From contig NC_030820.1 in NCBI RefSeq assembly GCF_001704415.2, forward strand, positions 42,204,036 to 42,268,035: DNA of 64,000 bases. Reading direction: 5' to 3'. The stretch's first letter is position 1; each line of letters begins with the position of its first letter. Positions 50,962 to 63,900 of this stretch are shown in pieces. This stretch comes from Capra hircus. Its lineage: Eukaryota; Chordata; Mammalia; Artiodactyla; Bovidae. The position numbers were made by a program, and so were the translations under genes. The notes below the pieces were generated by a model. It was not told the origin of the DNA. It did not search any database and saw only the letters and a list, made by a program, of their open reading frames with translations.

Positions 50962-51658
50962 CTGTGATTGCAGCCATGAAATTAAAAGAAGCTTGCTCCT
51001 TGGAAGGAAAGTTATGACCAACCTAGACAGCATATTAAAAAGCAGAGGCATTACTTTGCCAACAAAGGTTGGTCTAGTCAAGGAAATGGCAACCCACTCC
51101 AGTACTCTTGCCTGGAGAATCCCAGGGACGGGGGAGCCTAGTGGGCTGCTGTCTATGGGGTCGCACAGAGTCGGACATGACTGAAGCGACTTAGCAGCAG
51201 CAGCAGTAGTCAAGGCTATGGTTTTTCCAGTAGTTGTGTATGGATGTGAGAGTTGGACTATAAAGAGAGCTGACTGCTGAATAATTGATGCTTTTGAACT
51301 GTGGTATTGGAAAAGACTCTTGAGAGTCCCTTGGACTGCAAGGAGATCCAACCAGTCCATCCTAAAGGAGATCAGTCCTGGGTGTTCATTGGAGGGACTG
51401 ATGCTGAAGCTGAAACTCCAATACTTTGGCCACCTGATGCAAAGAGCTGACTCATTTGAAACGACCCTGAAGCTGGGAAAGATCTTTAGGGCAGGCGGAG
51501 ACGGGGACGAGAGAGGATAAGATGGTTGGATGGCATCACCGACACAGTGAACATAGGTTTGGGTGGACTCCAGGAGTTGGTGATGGACAGGGAGGCCTGG
51601 CATGCTGCGGTTCATGGGGTTGCAAAGAGTCAGACACAACTTAGCGACTGAAAAACAA
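50962..51658 (+). mobile_element. BovB 3' end interrupted by a SINE
   Basis: BovB sequence at 50962-51080 and 51212-51658, ending cagacacaacttagcgactg. The break at 51081-51211 is a Bov-A2 monomer flanked by agtcaagg on both sides. Confidence 0.9.
51081..51211 (+). repeat. Bov-A2 monomer nested in BovB
   Basis: Reads aaatggcaacccactccagt to the CAG tail (agcagcagcagcag). Direct repeat agtcaagg flanks it, showing it landed in an existing BovB. Confidence 0.88.
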
Positions 51659-53829
51659 CAAGAAGATGATTTTTGGGATGCTAGCCTACCATTTTCTCTC
51701 TCAGCTGGCTTTCCGAATAAAATCGCTATTCCTCGCCCCAAAACGTTGTCTCTCTTGTCTTGGCTTCTTATGTGGTGAGAAGCATGAGATTGGACTGGCT
51801 GACATCTCTGACGTGTACCTGCTCTCCAATGAATGCAATTGCAACTCAAGTATTTAAACCCAAGTATATTTGGAACAATGTATAAAATGCATGTGTTCTA
51901 CAATTTTACAATACAGTCATGGGATGCTCATTCTGTCTTCAGCCTCCCTGGCTTGGCTACATTGTGGTTTAATCCTGATTGCTGCTGGGAGCTTACTTTT
52001 AGCTCTTTGTTGCCACATATTAGAATCCAAGGAACATTTTGACACATACACCAGAAGATTTCTTTTTGATATATTCTCAGGAAGCACTGCAGTCCATGGG
52101 GTTGCTAAGAGTCGGACACGACTGAAGCGACTTAGCAACAGCAGCAGTAGCAGCAGGAGTAGAGAGCTGGGACGTAAGGTTTCCGCATGTTGAATTTATT
52201 AAATACTGTTGTATTCTCTCCTAAATGGCTATGGCAGTGAGAACTTCTCAGAGCCCTCCTGAAAGAGGGTATGAAGGCAGTGCTTCTCTAACTTATAAGG
52301 ACCTCTCTCCGGGGAAAGCATCTTGAGTTGCCAGCATCACTGGGAGATGCTGATGTAGATTGGGAGGGACTGGGGGAGCAGTACACTGTTTGGGGAGATG
52401 AGGAGAGATTAATAGCTGTAAGCTCAGCTCACTTTTAATCTTAACAAAGAGTTACTCTACATAGCTATCACTGCATAGTGGATGTTTATTTGCTAGATAA
52501 CCCAATAATTTCTTTTTCTGTTATCTAAGAAAAAACAAGATGTTCTTCCTAACAGTTTTTTTTTTTTTCCCTTTTGGTAGCAGTCAAGACTGACCTCAGA
52601 ATTTTTTCCCAGGACCATGGGCATCTGAGAGTCAGTGGTCAAACTGTGACAAACTGTGAGTATTCCAGTAAAACACAGGCATCTGCTCGTGAATGCCTGG
52701 TGAGAAGACCCAGTCCATTGTTCCGGTCTGACATACACAGATAACCCCTAGTCGTACAAAGAAGAGAAGTGATTTTAAAACATTAACATTTAAAATAATA
52801 ATTAGATATCAAAGGTTAAATGGCTCTGAAAACAAAAGCAATATGAATCCAAAGTAGGACTATACTATTACTATTATAACTATTATATCAGCCTGGAATT
52901 AAAATATACCTCTGTGTAGACAGGACCAATCTAAGCTCACTGAGGCCTCACAAAGAGCCTACTTCAGAGGAGAAAATTGAAAACAATTAAGGTATTTTTA
53001 TTTCAAAGGCCTTCTAGTAGAAGATTTGGGGGTAATATGAAAGGTATAGAGATGTCATAAACATATCTCTGAGAAAACTTCCCCCTAAACCTCCTACAAA
53101 TACAGTACAGAGAGTCAGACAAGGACAGCTCGCTGGGGTTAAGGAAGTGGAAGGACCCTCCTAGAATATCTGTCCATCCCTCTTATCTGGGAGCAGGAAT
53201 GTGCCCCCTCCTTCTGGCAGCCAGATTCTGCCATGTGACCTGAAGCCCTGGCTATAGTTAATTGGATCGAATTGGACCCAGACCCAAGCTGAGCCAACTA
53301 GATTCTCTCTTTCTGGAAATCTGATACTGAGTTATGAGAAACTAGACGGGTCTGGTTTGGAGGTCCTCACTCACATCGGTTTTTTGCCCCCTGGAAACAG
53401 CGACAATATCTGGAGACATTCTGATGTCACAGGTGGGGTGGGAGGAGAGGGTGGGTGTTGCCAGCATCAAGGGTGTAGAGGCCAGGGATGCAGCTAAACA
53501 TGTTCCAGTGCCCAGAACCACCCCCAACACAAAGAATCAGCTGCCTACAGTCCACACCGTGTGGCGGAGAACTCTTGCTGCCATGACCCCTGAACAGGCA
53601 GCAGGTAACTGAGGAGACCGGTGCTGCCAGCCAGCATCTTTCTTGCACATCCCAGGGGAGAGGTGACCCACCGGGATAGGAGAGCAGAGAGGCTGGACAG
53701 AGAGCAGCTGAGCTTAGAGACAGCCTTCCAGTTACTGATTCCTGCTCCTTCCAGACCCCTAACAACATTTTTGCCCCTTTGTCCTTTTAACATATTCTCC
53801 TTTAAAAAAAAAAAAATATATATATATAT
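51659..53829. other. Unassigned intergenic sequence
   Basis: Contains a short plus-strand SINE tail at 52084-52160 (ctgcagtccatggggttgct to a CAG-like run) and a poly-T at about 52557-52569. No gene was recognised. Confidence 0.45.
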
Positions 53830-53942
53830 ATTTGGCCATGCTGCGTGGTATGTGGGATCATAATTCCCTGACCAGGGATTGAACCTGCAACCCCTTTCAT
53901 TGGAAACTCGGTCTTAACCACTGGATCACCACAGAAGTCCCA
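53830..53942 (-). repeat. tRNA-derived SINE
   Basis: Reversed: tttggccatgctgcgtgg, B-box complement gaccagggattgaacctg. Its poly(A) side faces a (TA)n run at 53816-53831. Confidence 0.75.
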
Positions 53943-54765
53943 ATATATTCTCCTTTTATATGTAAGGTAGCCTGACATGGTTTTTGATACTTGAAATCAA
54001 AGTAACTTAAGTTAATACAAGAAATATTCAAGTGAATGGTTTTAAAGTGCTCTAAGCAACACTGAAGCTTGGGCAGCTTAGAGATCTTTTTAGTCTTTTA
54101 GAATGAAACAAATATGTAAAATGAAATGGCTAACTGTCATTACTTCATCCCACGAGGTTTCTACAATTAGATGCTAGAGTGAGTCTTTCTCAAGGGCAGT
54201 GGCGTCTAGAACATGCCTTCCCTGTGCTGTGAGTCTTTTGAGAACCAGGACACCTGGCTTACCTGCTCTGCCACCACACCTGAGCCCCACCCTGAGCCCT
54301 ACCCAGTTCCACCAACTCCTAGTCACTGTACCCGAAGCAGCTCCATAGGGCTGCTACTGATTACACTTGCTAATGAGCTCTATTTTGCATATTATTTTGT
54401 TATCTCCATGCCCATCATCAGTCTTGGGACTGACTTTTACTTCTCTATCTATAGGAATTCAATAATAATTGTGATTTAGGTTAAATCACTGAAATGGTCT
54501 TTGAAACTGTTTCTTCCTGGAAGCTGTATTTTTCTTTATGTTTTAGGAAAGCTGTGAATTCATTCATTTATCCACATATACAGTTGCTTAGGAGTCACTG
54601 ATCCCTGTGGGAATCTGATGGTGGATCCTCTTTCTGGAAAAATGCACATGGGCACTATATTTTACATACAAATGTGAGGGTTCACAGACCACTGAGAGGC
54701 CTTCATACTTACCCCCTCAGATCACAAGACCTGCATTATATATTTATTTAGTGCCTACTATGGGC

Positions 54766-55005
54766 TTCCCTTGTGCCTCAGCTAGTAAAGAATCTGCCTG
54801 CAATGTGAGAGACCTGGGTTCGATCCCTGGGTTGGGAAGATCCTCTGGAGAAGGGAGAGGCTACCCACTCTAGTATTCTGGCCTGGAGAATTCCATGGAT
54901 TATACAGTCCATTGGGTCGCAAAGAGTCGGACACGACTGAGCAACTTCCACTATGATACCATCCATGAGACTGCAAAGAGTCGGACACGACTGAGCGACT
55001 AACAC
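54766..55005 (+). repeat. Bov-A-type SINE with extra 3' unit
   Basis: Full copy ending gtcggacacgactgagcaac at about 54947, followed by a second tail-like unit to 55003. It leads into a (CA)n run at 55013-55031. Confidence 0.8.
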
Positions 55006-55031
55006 ATACACGCACACACACACACACACAC

Positions 55032-56211
55032 GATTCAGATGTAAGGAATGAAAGGATGAAAAGAGAGAGCTGTACTCTTGAGAGGAACGCAGCGTGGACC
55101 ACAGAGCAGTAAACACCCATCTATGACCAGGTGACAAATGCCAAGAGAAAGTGGTAACACCATGGTAGCTCAGAACAGAGGAGTCTAACCCAGAGGAGCA
55201 TTAAGAAAGAATTCCTGGAGCAGGTGATGTCCGCACTGAGGATCCTAACAAGCCAGGTCAAGTAGGAGGAGAAGGGAGGAACATTCCAGATAGAGGGGAG
55301 TCTGGATGTGTGTCCAGAAGGGAAAAAGCTCGATGAGCTCACAAAACACAGAAGTGTTTAGAGCAGCTCTGACGCCTATCTCTTGGCTCCGGGCTGTATG
55401 TCTGTTTCTCTCTGTGTTGCCAAAGGCTGAGTCAGCTGATCACATCAACCAGATCCCTGTGCCAGCTCACTTCTGGTGCTTCTGGGGAGGTGCTGCTGGG
55501 GGAAGACTGGAGGCAAGACGAGGGAGGAGCCATGTCCCCTGCCCTTAGAGCATCTCTGGTTGCAGGGAGGGCAGCAGCAGCACCAGTGAGTGGAGAGGAC
55601 TCCTGGGCTCCTGGGGCAGAGGTGGCAAAGTGGCTCTGCAGTGGCCGTAACCAGTAACTGGCGGGTCACCCAGACGGCCTGGCCACTGTGAGACAGGCTC
55701 AGGTGACACGTTCCCCTCCTGCTCCAGCCTACAGCTCCAGGCGCTCCCTCACCTCTGGGTAACCTTTTTTTGCCCCTTCAGTCTGTGTAAGTTTTGAAAC
55801 TAGTTCCCTATATTTAACTACCTCTGTTCGAAATACCTAGAGCAACTCTGTTTTTGTGACTGGAAACTGACCTATACAGCCATGGGTCAGAAAAGATGGT
55901 GGAGGAGGGCTGGGGTGATGACTTGGTTGACCAGGTAACTGAGGGCCAGGTTACTCAGGCTTCTCTTAGGAAATGGCCAGGCATTTGAACTTTATGCTAA
56001 GAGCCATGGAGACCTGTGAAGGATTTTAAAGTCATGGTTGACTCGGTCACTTCCTATGAGGATCACTTGGGTTATAACGTAGAAACCACTGAACTGAAGG
56101 AAGCTTTTGCAGTTATCTAGGAGAGAATCTGATGGTGGCTGGTACTAGGGTAGTGGCCCTGAGGAAGAGAAGGGACTGGAAGGCTTTGTTTTTTCTAAAA
56201 TTTTATTTGGG
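55032..56211. other. Unassigned intergenic sequence with an old repeat
   Basis: 55050-55330 reads like a diverged old interspersed repeat (for example gcaggtgatgtccgcactga). 55340-55790 is GC-richer but has no recognisable gene. Confidence 0.4.
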
Positions 56212-56680
56212 GGGCTTCCCTGGTGGCTTGGTGGTAATCTGCCTTTGCCAAAGTAGGAGACAGGTTCGATCCCTGATCTGGGAAGATCTCACAGGCCATG
56301 GAGAAACTAAGCCCGTGCACCATAACTACTGAGCCTGTGCTTTAGAGCCTACATGTCGCGACTACTGAAGCCTGTGTGCCCTAGAGCCCGTGCTCAGCAA
56401 CAAAAGAAGCTGCTGCAATGAGAAGTCTGTGAACGACAACTAGAGAGGAGCCCCTGCTTGCCACAACTTGAGTAAGGCCTGTGCAGCAAGGAAGACCCAG
56501 CGCAGCTAAAATAAATAAATTACTTTAAACAATTATTTGGCTGTGCTGGGTCTCAGTTGCCAAGGGCGGGTTCTTGGTTACAGCGCATGAGATCTGGCTC
56601 CTGATCAGGGATTGAACCCAGGCCCTCTGCAATGGGAGCACGGAGTCTTAACCACCAAGCCACCAGGGAAGTTCCTGGAA
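56212..56680. repeat. Two opposed SINEs
   Basis: A long plus-strand tRNA-derived SINE (56212-56515, gggcttccctggtggcttgg start, B-box ggttcgatccctga, AAATAAATAA tail) is followed by a reversed one (56528-56680, ending accaccaagccaccagggaa). The pair could fold as an imperfect hairpin. Confidence 0.8.
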
Positions 56681-58114
56681 GGCTCTTTATGAGGTGGAAT
56701 GGCCAGAACATAATGGGGCATTGTGCCAACTAAAGGTGGCTGCAGATTCATTGACACTTACAGCTGGGTTCTAGCTGCTCCTCTTCAATTTGGGTGTGCT
56801 CCGTAATGGCTGTGACCAAACAATTCACCAGAAGGAACACGGTGGCAGCTTCCAGGTCCAGATCTTATGAGGCTGGCAGCTTCTACTTTTAAATTTCTAG
56901 CTTCTTGGAATTTCTACTCTTGGAATGCAACTGCCATACTTTGAGACGTGCAAGCCAAATGGAGAAGTCACACATACGATGCTCCTCTGGTTGACAGCTC
57001 CAGCTAAGCCCCCAGCCAGCAGCTGGCATCAACAGTCAGTCACACATGTGCCATCGTGGATGTCCAGGACACTTGAGCCTTCAGATGACCCCAGCCCCAG
57101 GCCCAAACAACTCCCACACGTCTGAACCCATTCAACCCACAGAACCATAAGAGATAACAGTATCAATACATTGCTGCTTTAAGCCACTAGGTTTATTTGT
57201 TTTATAGTCACTAAATTTAGGGTGGTTTGTTACACAGCCAAAGAAAACAGGACTAGATGTGGAAGGAGAGAAAGAAGACAGAATGAGGATAAAATCTAGA
57301 ATTCTGGTTGGGGCCAAGGTGGAGGCATCAGTGCTGAGATGGAGACCAGGGGCAGATGAACAGTTTGAGGGTGGGGGGTGGGGGTGGGGGAGTAAAGGAT
57401 CTCTCATATACTAGAAAATATATATTTTAGGAAATTCTTTTTTTCTAGACCCTGACGTGTTTTATCTTCACCATTAGCCATCCAGACTTCAAACAGATTT
57501 ATATTTTATTGATCCCTACCTTTAAGACCCTCCAAAACATGAACTTCAGTATCTTCTGCTGCAAGAAAAGCTGTGCTTCTCAAAAGTCTCAAAAGGAACT
57601 TGTACCTATTTCATCACACTTAGTCCTTGTAGATGTAGGCATCAACTTCCAGGTCTCTTTATTCATTCACCAAATATTTACCTATCACCTGCCACGGACT
57701 CAGCACTATTCTCTTGTGCACGAGACAGATAATGTCCCTATCCTCATGGAGTTTACATTCTGAGCTACAGGCAGACAAAAAACAAGAAAATGGTCACCAA
57801 TTTGATTTTCAAAAAGGAATGAAGGGTGACAATAGAGAATAAAAGGTGAGAGGAACCTGCTTTAAATAAAGTGGCAAGGGAAGATTTTTAAGCTGAAACT
57901 TAAGGACGTGGAAAGAATTAGCCGTGGGAAGAGGTGCAGGAGGGGGAAGCCAGGGTCGGTAGCCGCAGGATCGCTGAGGGTGCAAGGCCCTCGAGTGGTT
58001 AAAAGCTACCCTAGGTTCTAGGAACTGAAAGACAAGTGTGTTTGGAGTGAAGTGAGCCTGAAGTACAACAAGATGCAGTGGGGCAGAGGTGAGAGGCAGA
58101 TTAAAGGATACCTT
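56681..58114. other. Intergenic with an old repeat and a G-rich tract
   Basis: 57655-57940 has wording typical of ancient interspersed repeats (catggagtttacattctgag). A G-tract lies at 57369-57390. No gene was recognised. Confidence 0.45.
57369..57390 (+). other. Predicted G-quadruplex motif
   Basis: Four G runs of 3, 6, 5 and 5 bases, separated by single T bases, fit the canonical quadruplex pattern with one-base loops. Confidence 0.7.
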
Positions 58115-58296
58115 TTAGTGCAGAGGTTAAAGCGTCTGCCTGCAATGTGGGAGACCTGGGTTCGATCCCTGGGCCGGGAAGATTCCCTGGTAACCCACTC
58201 CAGTATTCTTGCCTGGAGAATCCCATGGACGGAGGAGCTTGGTGGGCTACAGTCCACGGGTGGCAAAGAGTCGGACACGACTGAGCGACTTCACTT
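58115..58296 (+). repeat. Bov-A-type SINE
   Basis: 5' end is altered (ttttagtgcagaggttaaag); B-box ggttcgatccctgg at about 58160; ends gtcggacacgactgagcgac. Confidence 0.85.
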
Positions 58297-58636
58297 TCAC
58301 TTTCATTTTAGTCCGATTCAAGGATTTGCATTTTATTCTAAGTACAAAAGACAGGCAGAAGCGTGGACATGCTCTGATTCATGTCATAAGAAGATAAAGG
58401 TCACAATATGCAGGAGTGGGAAAATTGAGTGAGAAACTGTTGTGGTTTTGGACAGAACCTGGACTAAGGTTCACTCTATAATTTTCTTTTCCTTGGACTC
58501 TTGTCTTTTCCTTTGCGAAGTGCAGGCAGGGGCTTGGAGAAAGATGATGAAAAACACGACTGAGCGACTTCACTTTCTTTCTTTTTTTAAAATGAGTTTT
58601 TAAATGAGTCAGTATTTTTGGTCAGTTCAAAAACAT

Positions 58637-58842
58637 GGTGGCAGTGGTGGTTTAGTCGCTCAGATATGTCCGACTCTTGTGACCCCATGGACTGTAGCCC
58701 GCCAGCTTCCTCTGAACATGGGCTTCTCCAGGTGAGAATACTGGAGTGGGTTGCCATTTCCTTCTCCAGAGGATCTTCCCAACCCAGGAATCTAACTTAG
58801 GTCTCCTGCATTGCAGGCAGATTCTTTACCGACTGATAAAAG
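58637..58842 (-). repeat. Bov-A-type SINE
   Basis: Reversed: ggtggtttagtcgctcagat to cattgcaggcagattcttta. Confidence 0.85.
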
Positions 58843-59147
58843 CAGCCCCAGGGAGATCCCTGTCTCCTTCCCAATGTGAGGGCACAGTGAAAAGACAGGG
58901 TGAACCAGGAAGTTTGTCCTCAACAGACAAACTTTGACCTTATGTTTTGTAGATTCCAGAACTGTAAGACATATATTTCTGTTGTTTGTAAACATGTTAG
59001 ATATATATGGCACTGGATTACTTAGCAACAGCAGGACTTTCTTAAGGCATCACCTGTTTAGCCAGTCAGTTAACATGGTTATACAATCTGTTCAATAGAC
59101 TAGTAACTTTGCACTTGATTTTTGTCTACTTGTAAAAATTCATTTTG

Positions 59148-59258
59148 GAGATGAATTTAAGCAAACTCTAGGAGATAGTGGAAGACACAGGAGCCTGGAG
59201 TGCTGCAGTCCCTGGGGTCACAAAGAGACTTAGGCAACTTAGCCACTGAACAACAGAA
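59148..59258 (+). repeat. BovB extreme 3' end
   Basis: gatgaatttaagcaaactct to agccactgaacaacag; about 110 bases, diverged. Confidence 0.7.
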
Positions 59259-59529
59259 ATTCATTTAGCCACGAATGTATACAAATCCAGTTAAGAATGA
59301 TGTACATTGAGTTTTCTTCTCCTCTCCCTCTAAAAGGCCCATTGTCTTATAATATACCCTCTTAAACTCTATGTAGGGATGAAGAAACATTGTAAAAAAC
59401 TGTCCCATTCTGTCATGAATCAGAGTGATTTAAACGTGAAGGAAGGTAGGTCTGTCTCTCAAGATTCACTTTAGACAGCTCTTATTTGAGAATAAATCTT
59501 CAAGGAAACACCAACTCTTTTGTCTGCAT

Positions 59530-59697
59530 GAAAGTCAAAGTGAAGTCGCTCAGTCGTGTCCGACTCTTTGCGACCCCACGGACTGCAGCCTGTCAGGCTC
59601 TTCCCTTCTCCAGGGGACCTTCCCGACCCAGGAATCGAACCCGAGTCTCCCTCATTGCAGGCAGACGCTTTACCGCGGGAGCCATCAGGGAAGCCCT
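59530..59697 (-). repeat. Bov-A-type SINE, shortened
   Basis: Reversed: gaagtcgctcagtcgtgtcc to gagccatcagggaagccc. An internal part of the usual ccaggctcctctgtccatgg region is deleted. Confidence 0.85.
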
Positions 59698-60546
59698 TTG
59701 TCTGCATGCTCAGGCTGAAAACACTGGATCTGCTCTCTTCGGTTGAGAACATAAGCCACCAGGGCTGGAGATGCCAAATAGAAACCTGAAGAAATGTGTG
59801 TTTGCAGGGCTGGGCCGGCTCGGATATGAAAGGCAAAAAACAGGGAATCTTTTTTTTTCCCTACACTCTGTGGCCTAAATCCATTCACGTGCTGGTCAGC
59901 TATCTTTACAGCTGGTTTAGATTATAGCTCTCAGTAGGCGCAGACCTGCTTCCGATCAAATCTGCCCTTCCCCTTTATGCGAAAGTTTCCTTTTCAAAAG
60001 TAGAGTTTTTTTTTTTTTTTAATTCTTATTTCCTAAGGCTGCACATGGGGCAATGCATCAAGCAAGAATAACATTGGGAGGGAAGTTAAGAAAAAAAAAG
60101 TGATTTCTGAACTCCTTAAGATTCATTAGGTCCTTTTTCCTTCAGGAAATGGAGGTAGGATAAAAAGAAAAGCAAGACAAGTTGCAGAGGACCAGCTAGG
60201 CGCGCAGAGGGCCGAGCCGCAGCCGGAGTCGGGCCGCATGGCGTCAGCTCCTGGTGTGCGGGGCTGCGGGAGGCCGCCCGCGGTCCTGGGGGCTGGGGAG
60301 GCCAGCCCCAGCCACGTGGTCGCCGCGGGCCCAAAGTCCAAGGGCAGCTGCGGGCGCGGGGCCCAGAGTGCGCCCCGCCGCCGATGGGGAGCGGGAGTGA
60401 AGAACCGGACAGGGGTCCCCCGGCCACAAGCTCAACCCCGCCCCCGCCCTCGAAGGCCCGCGCGCTGCTGCCCCCTCCACCCCCAACCAAGGCGACCGCG
60501 CTTTGGGAACGGATCGGAAATCCACCAGGGGCTCGGCCCGCCCTTT

Positions 60547-60556
60547 TCTCGCGAGA
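60547..60556. promoter_or_regulatory. TCTCGCGAGA palindrome (BANP/ZBTB33-type element)
   Basis: A perfect 10-bp match to the CGCG element found near many housekeeping starts and reported to bind BANP when unmethylated. It lies 361 bases upstream of the GDI2 ATG and 39 bases from a CCAAT box. Activity is inferred. Confidence 0.65.
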
Positions 60557-60916
60557 CGGGGAGAGGAAGCGGGTCGTGGGCGACGGAGACGTAGCCAATG
60601 AGCGAGCCGGAAGGGCGTGATCGACGGCTTCCTCCCGGCCTCGCCCCGGCTGCGGAGGCCGCGGTCGCAGCCCGCCTCTCTCTCCCTCGCCTCCTTCCCT
60701 ACCCTCCCCGCCCCGTTCTTCTCTTCCCGTCTGAGGTGGCGGCTGGCTCCCCGCTCGCCAGCTCCGTGTAGTCTCTGCCTCCGCTTCCCTTTTCCCTCAG
60801 GCCCCGTCCGGCCTGAGCGCTCGCCCCCTGGTCCGCCTTCTTCTCGGGGCAGCCGCAGCCCCAGACCCCTAGAGTTCTGAGCCTTCTCTGGGTCTCTGTC
60901 CGCGCCCGGCCCCGCC

Positions 60917-60961
60917 ATGAATGAAGAGTACGACGTGATCGTGCTGGGCACTGGCCTGACG
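60917..60961 (+). CDS. GDI2: GDI2 coding exon 1 (Rab GDP dissociation inhibitor beta)
   Basis: GDI2 extracts GDP-bound, prenylated Rab GTPases from membranes and recycles them through the cytosol. The 45-nt exon encodes MNEEYDVIVLGTGLT, the exact N-terminus of the family and the start of its FAD-like dinucleotide-binding fold (GxGxx). It ends at a consensus donor, ACG|GTGAGG, in phase 0, which agrees with the known continuation ECILSG. The ATG context (CCGCCATGA) is good. The rest of the gene lies to the right. ANKRD16 upstream on the same strand preserves the human gene order. Confidence 0.96.
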
Positions 60962-63900
60962 GTGAGGAGGGGCGGCGGCCCGGGGCCGGGAGGGGGCCGG
61001 CCGCATGCCCTGCTCAGCCTCGTCTTCCCCGCCCCCCGCGCCGCGAGGCCGGGGGTCTCTTCCCGGGGGGGTCCCTCCGGGCGGGCCGTATCTGCAGCGG
61101 GCCCTGCGGGGAAGGGACACCGCGGTGTGCAAAAGCCTGGCCCGGACAGGTGCCTGGACGGGTTGGGGCGGCCGAGCAAGGGTCTCAGGAATGCAAGGCC
61201 GAGAAAGCCCGGGTTGCGGCGTCGCTGCGCCTCCCTTGCTGGTCGAGGGCCTCTCGCGCCTGGAGACAGAAAGGAGTGGGGGAGGGTGAAGCCTAGCCCA
61301 GTGGCGTTTCCTCCGCAGCTTCCAGGCCCCGCTGCTAGTCAGTTTCGGTGACCAGTCACAGGTAATCGCTGTTGGGTTGGTAATTCAGGTCAGTGAACTT
61401 ACTTTTTTTTTTTTTTTTTTTTTGGAGAAAACTGGCTTTCTTAGCCTCCTCCCCCACGCCAGGTGAGAAGCTTTGTCCATTCCTGTGTAACCACCCTCCC
61501 AATCTCAGTTGAACGACCATGGGATTGGAAATGAGTTTTTCTCCAAATGGGTCTCATCTGGCTTTCGCCAGCCTTATGTATGATCTGTCCTTGCCCACCT
61601 CGACGCTGCTGAACCTTTTCCCCTGAGAAAAGGAATTGATGATGAGTTGGTTGGTTGCTAGAGGCCAGGTGTTCCTGTCACCGGGGTAAATGTATTTTCC
61701 TAGCTGTCTGCTCAGAGGACTTCAGGTGATATTCCGCAGATAACGCAGGCAGGAGTTGTACTTTTCTGTGGTTTTTAAAAGAAAATGAAGACAGCTCATC
61801 TTGCAAAAGAATTCCATTTGAAGATAGGGACCGTCTCCATTTATCAAGATTTTTGGAAATTTGAAATTCTGACATGGGGCTGGCTGCTTCGTTTTAGAAG
61901 ATGAACCCTGATTTTGATCTTGTGTTCCATATGAACTGATCTCAAAATCCTGAGTCATTTGATGTAAATGTGTTGAAATGCATTGTAATCTCTCAAGATT
62001 TAAAAATTTTTTTCAGGTAGTATTCCAGAATAACTATTTTAGATTTCTCTGGACAAGAGAAAACTGTGAAACTTGCATTTGGCTAATATTCTTAGGAAAA
62101 AATTGTTGGAAACTTACAGTGATAGTTTGCTGGCATGTTATTTTCTTTTTATGGTGATTTATGATGATTGTTGGGTAATACGCATTTCTGAATGCTTTAC
62201 TATGTTTGACCAGTCCAGAAAAAGAGGCGACTGGCTGGGAAATTGTACAAAATAATAGATGAGAGTGATGGAATGTGAGATATTGGGTTCAATTTCTTTG
62301 GTGAGCTGTTGGATGCCTAAATGAGTAGGCCTACCCACTGCAGGGTTTTTTTTTCTTTCCATTTCCGAAGTGCTTAATTGGGATTCTGAGCTGAGCTTAG
62401 TAGTTTAGTTTGCCCGTTGGAATGGGCACTGTTGCTACCAGCCTTTTGTTAGAGCCAGTTAGTTCCACTGTGTTTCTACCGTTATTGCTGGTCTTTCAGA
62501 TTTGCTCTTGATTAGGTCAGTTAAACATGGACAAATGAGTGCAAATCCTTCCTTACACAGGTTTGTCCCCCCGCCCCCTTTCCTTTTTTCTCCCCTCATG
62601 CTGGTTTCTACATGCCTAGCTCAGAAGGATCACTTTGTATCAAAGCGGGCAGTCTTAACTGTATAACAACCAAGTTGCACCTTATTTACATTTTCATTTG
62701 GACTAATTGTGACCTTTTTGATGAATGGTAGGTGCATACTTAGAAATCAGAGCAATTTCTGCTGTCATTTGTATAGCTGTGATAACTGTTTCCTGTGAAC
62801 CTTCCTAGAGTGTTGTTGTGAGATATTCTTTAAATTATATCAATTCAGAGCAATCATATTATTACTGTTGTATTACAGTTGTTGGTAGTAGTGATGATGG
62901 GATGATTTTAATAATGATAAATCTTTTACCCTCATTTTTATTGATAGGAGAACTTCGATTACTTGAGACCACCAACGTTAAAAACGCTCAATTTATAATT
63001 TGAGTATTTGGTGTGAACATACCATTTACTTAATTTTTGACTTACAAATATTTAGTGCCTGAGATTTAAGAACCTGAAAACAGGCATATGTTATCACTTA
63101 TGGATACCAAATGTTACGTGATTCTTGTGTGTTAATTACTTTAAGTGCAATTAACTTGTTATTTTTAAAATGTAAGGAAGTTTTGGGATTTCTCTGTGTT
63201 TTCTAATGTGGCCATTGTTTTTTATGGATTATTATGTCTAAAATAGTCATATTAGTGCACCAATATTAATAGTAACTTTAAAGAAGGATTAAAATAGTTT
63301 GCTATAAACTAGAGCAAAATATTCATTCTGTCTATAAGAAGTGCAGTGTTCTATATAGTTGAATATTTTAAGGAACTGATGGCTTTCCCTTTAAAGACCC
63401 ATAACTTTATTTTTTTGAGGTATAGTAAGTGAGGAATGTATTTGTAAATGTACTGAATCATAGAAGTACCTTTCAGAAGCAGAGTCCTTAAAACATAGTT
63501 GGGAAGTACCACTTTCCCCAGGCAGCCGAAGCAGTTTAAAGACAGCACTGTTGAAAAGTTGAATTGATCTGGGGACTAAAGATTAATCAAAAGAACCATA
63601 ATTTTTAGAAAAAAGCTTTCAAATGATATCACAGCTTCCTTAACAGACTAAGGAATGTAGTGAACACCTGATAACAAGATTTCACAAAGGGAGGGTTAAT
63701 TACTGAGTACTGCTGTAACACAGTGGAGCCATTGAGACTTCCTGAGCTCTGTGGGAACTTTGGCCTTCTTACTAAGTCCTCTTAGACGGCTGGGCTTTGG
63801 TAGGTAGTTCTAGTCTACTTTTCCTTTTTTCCCTCTTTGCTTACTTTGATGGGTAGACTGGGGACCATGGGCATCTGACCACTAATATGCTGTATCTGGT

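Larger units (their letters stand above)
60190..61340. promoter_or_regulatory. GDI2: CpG island and promoter of GDI2
   Basis: High CpG density spans the upstream region, exon 1 and the start of intron 1. It contains the palindrome TCTCGCGAGA at 60547-60556, a CCAAT box at 60595-60599 and pyrimidine-rich tracts at 60675-60730. No TATA box was noticed. Long open frames on both strands here are products of GC-rich composition. Confidence 0.85.

Noticed and set aside
60244..61179. 311-codon minus-strand open frame over the GDI2 promoter
   Set aside because: Composition-driven, overlaps GDI2 exon 1 and has no recognisable family.
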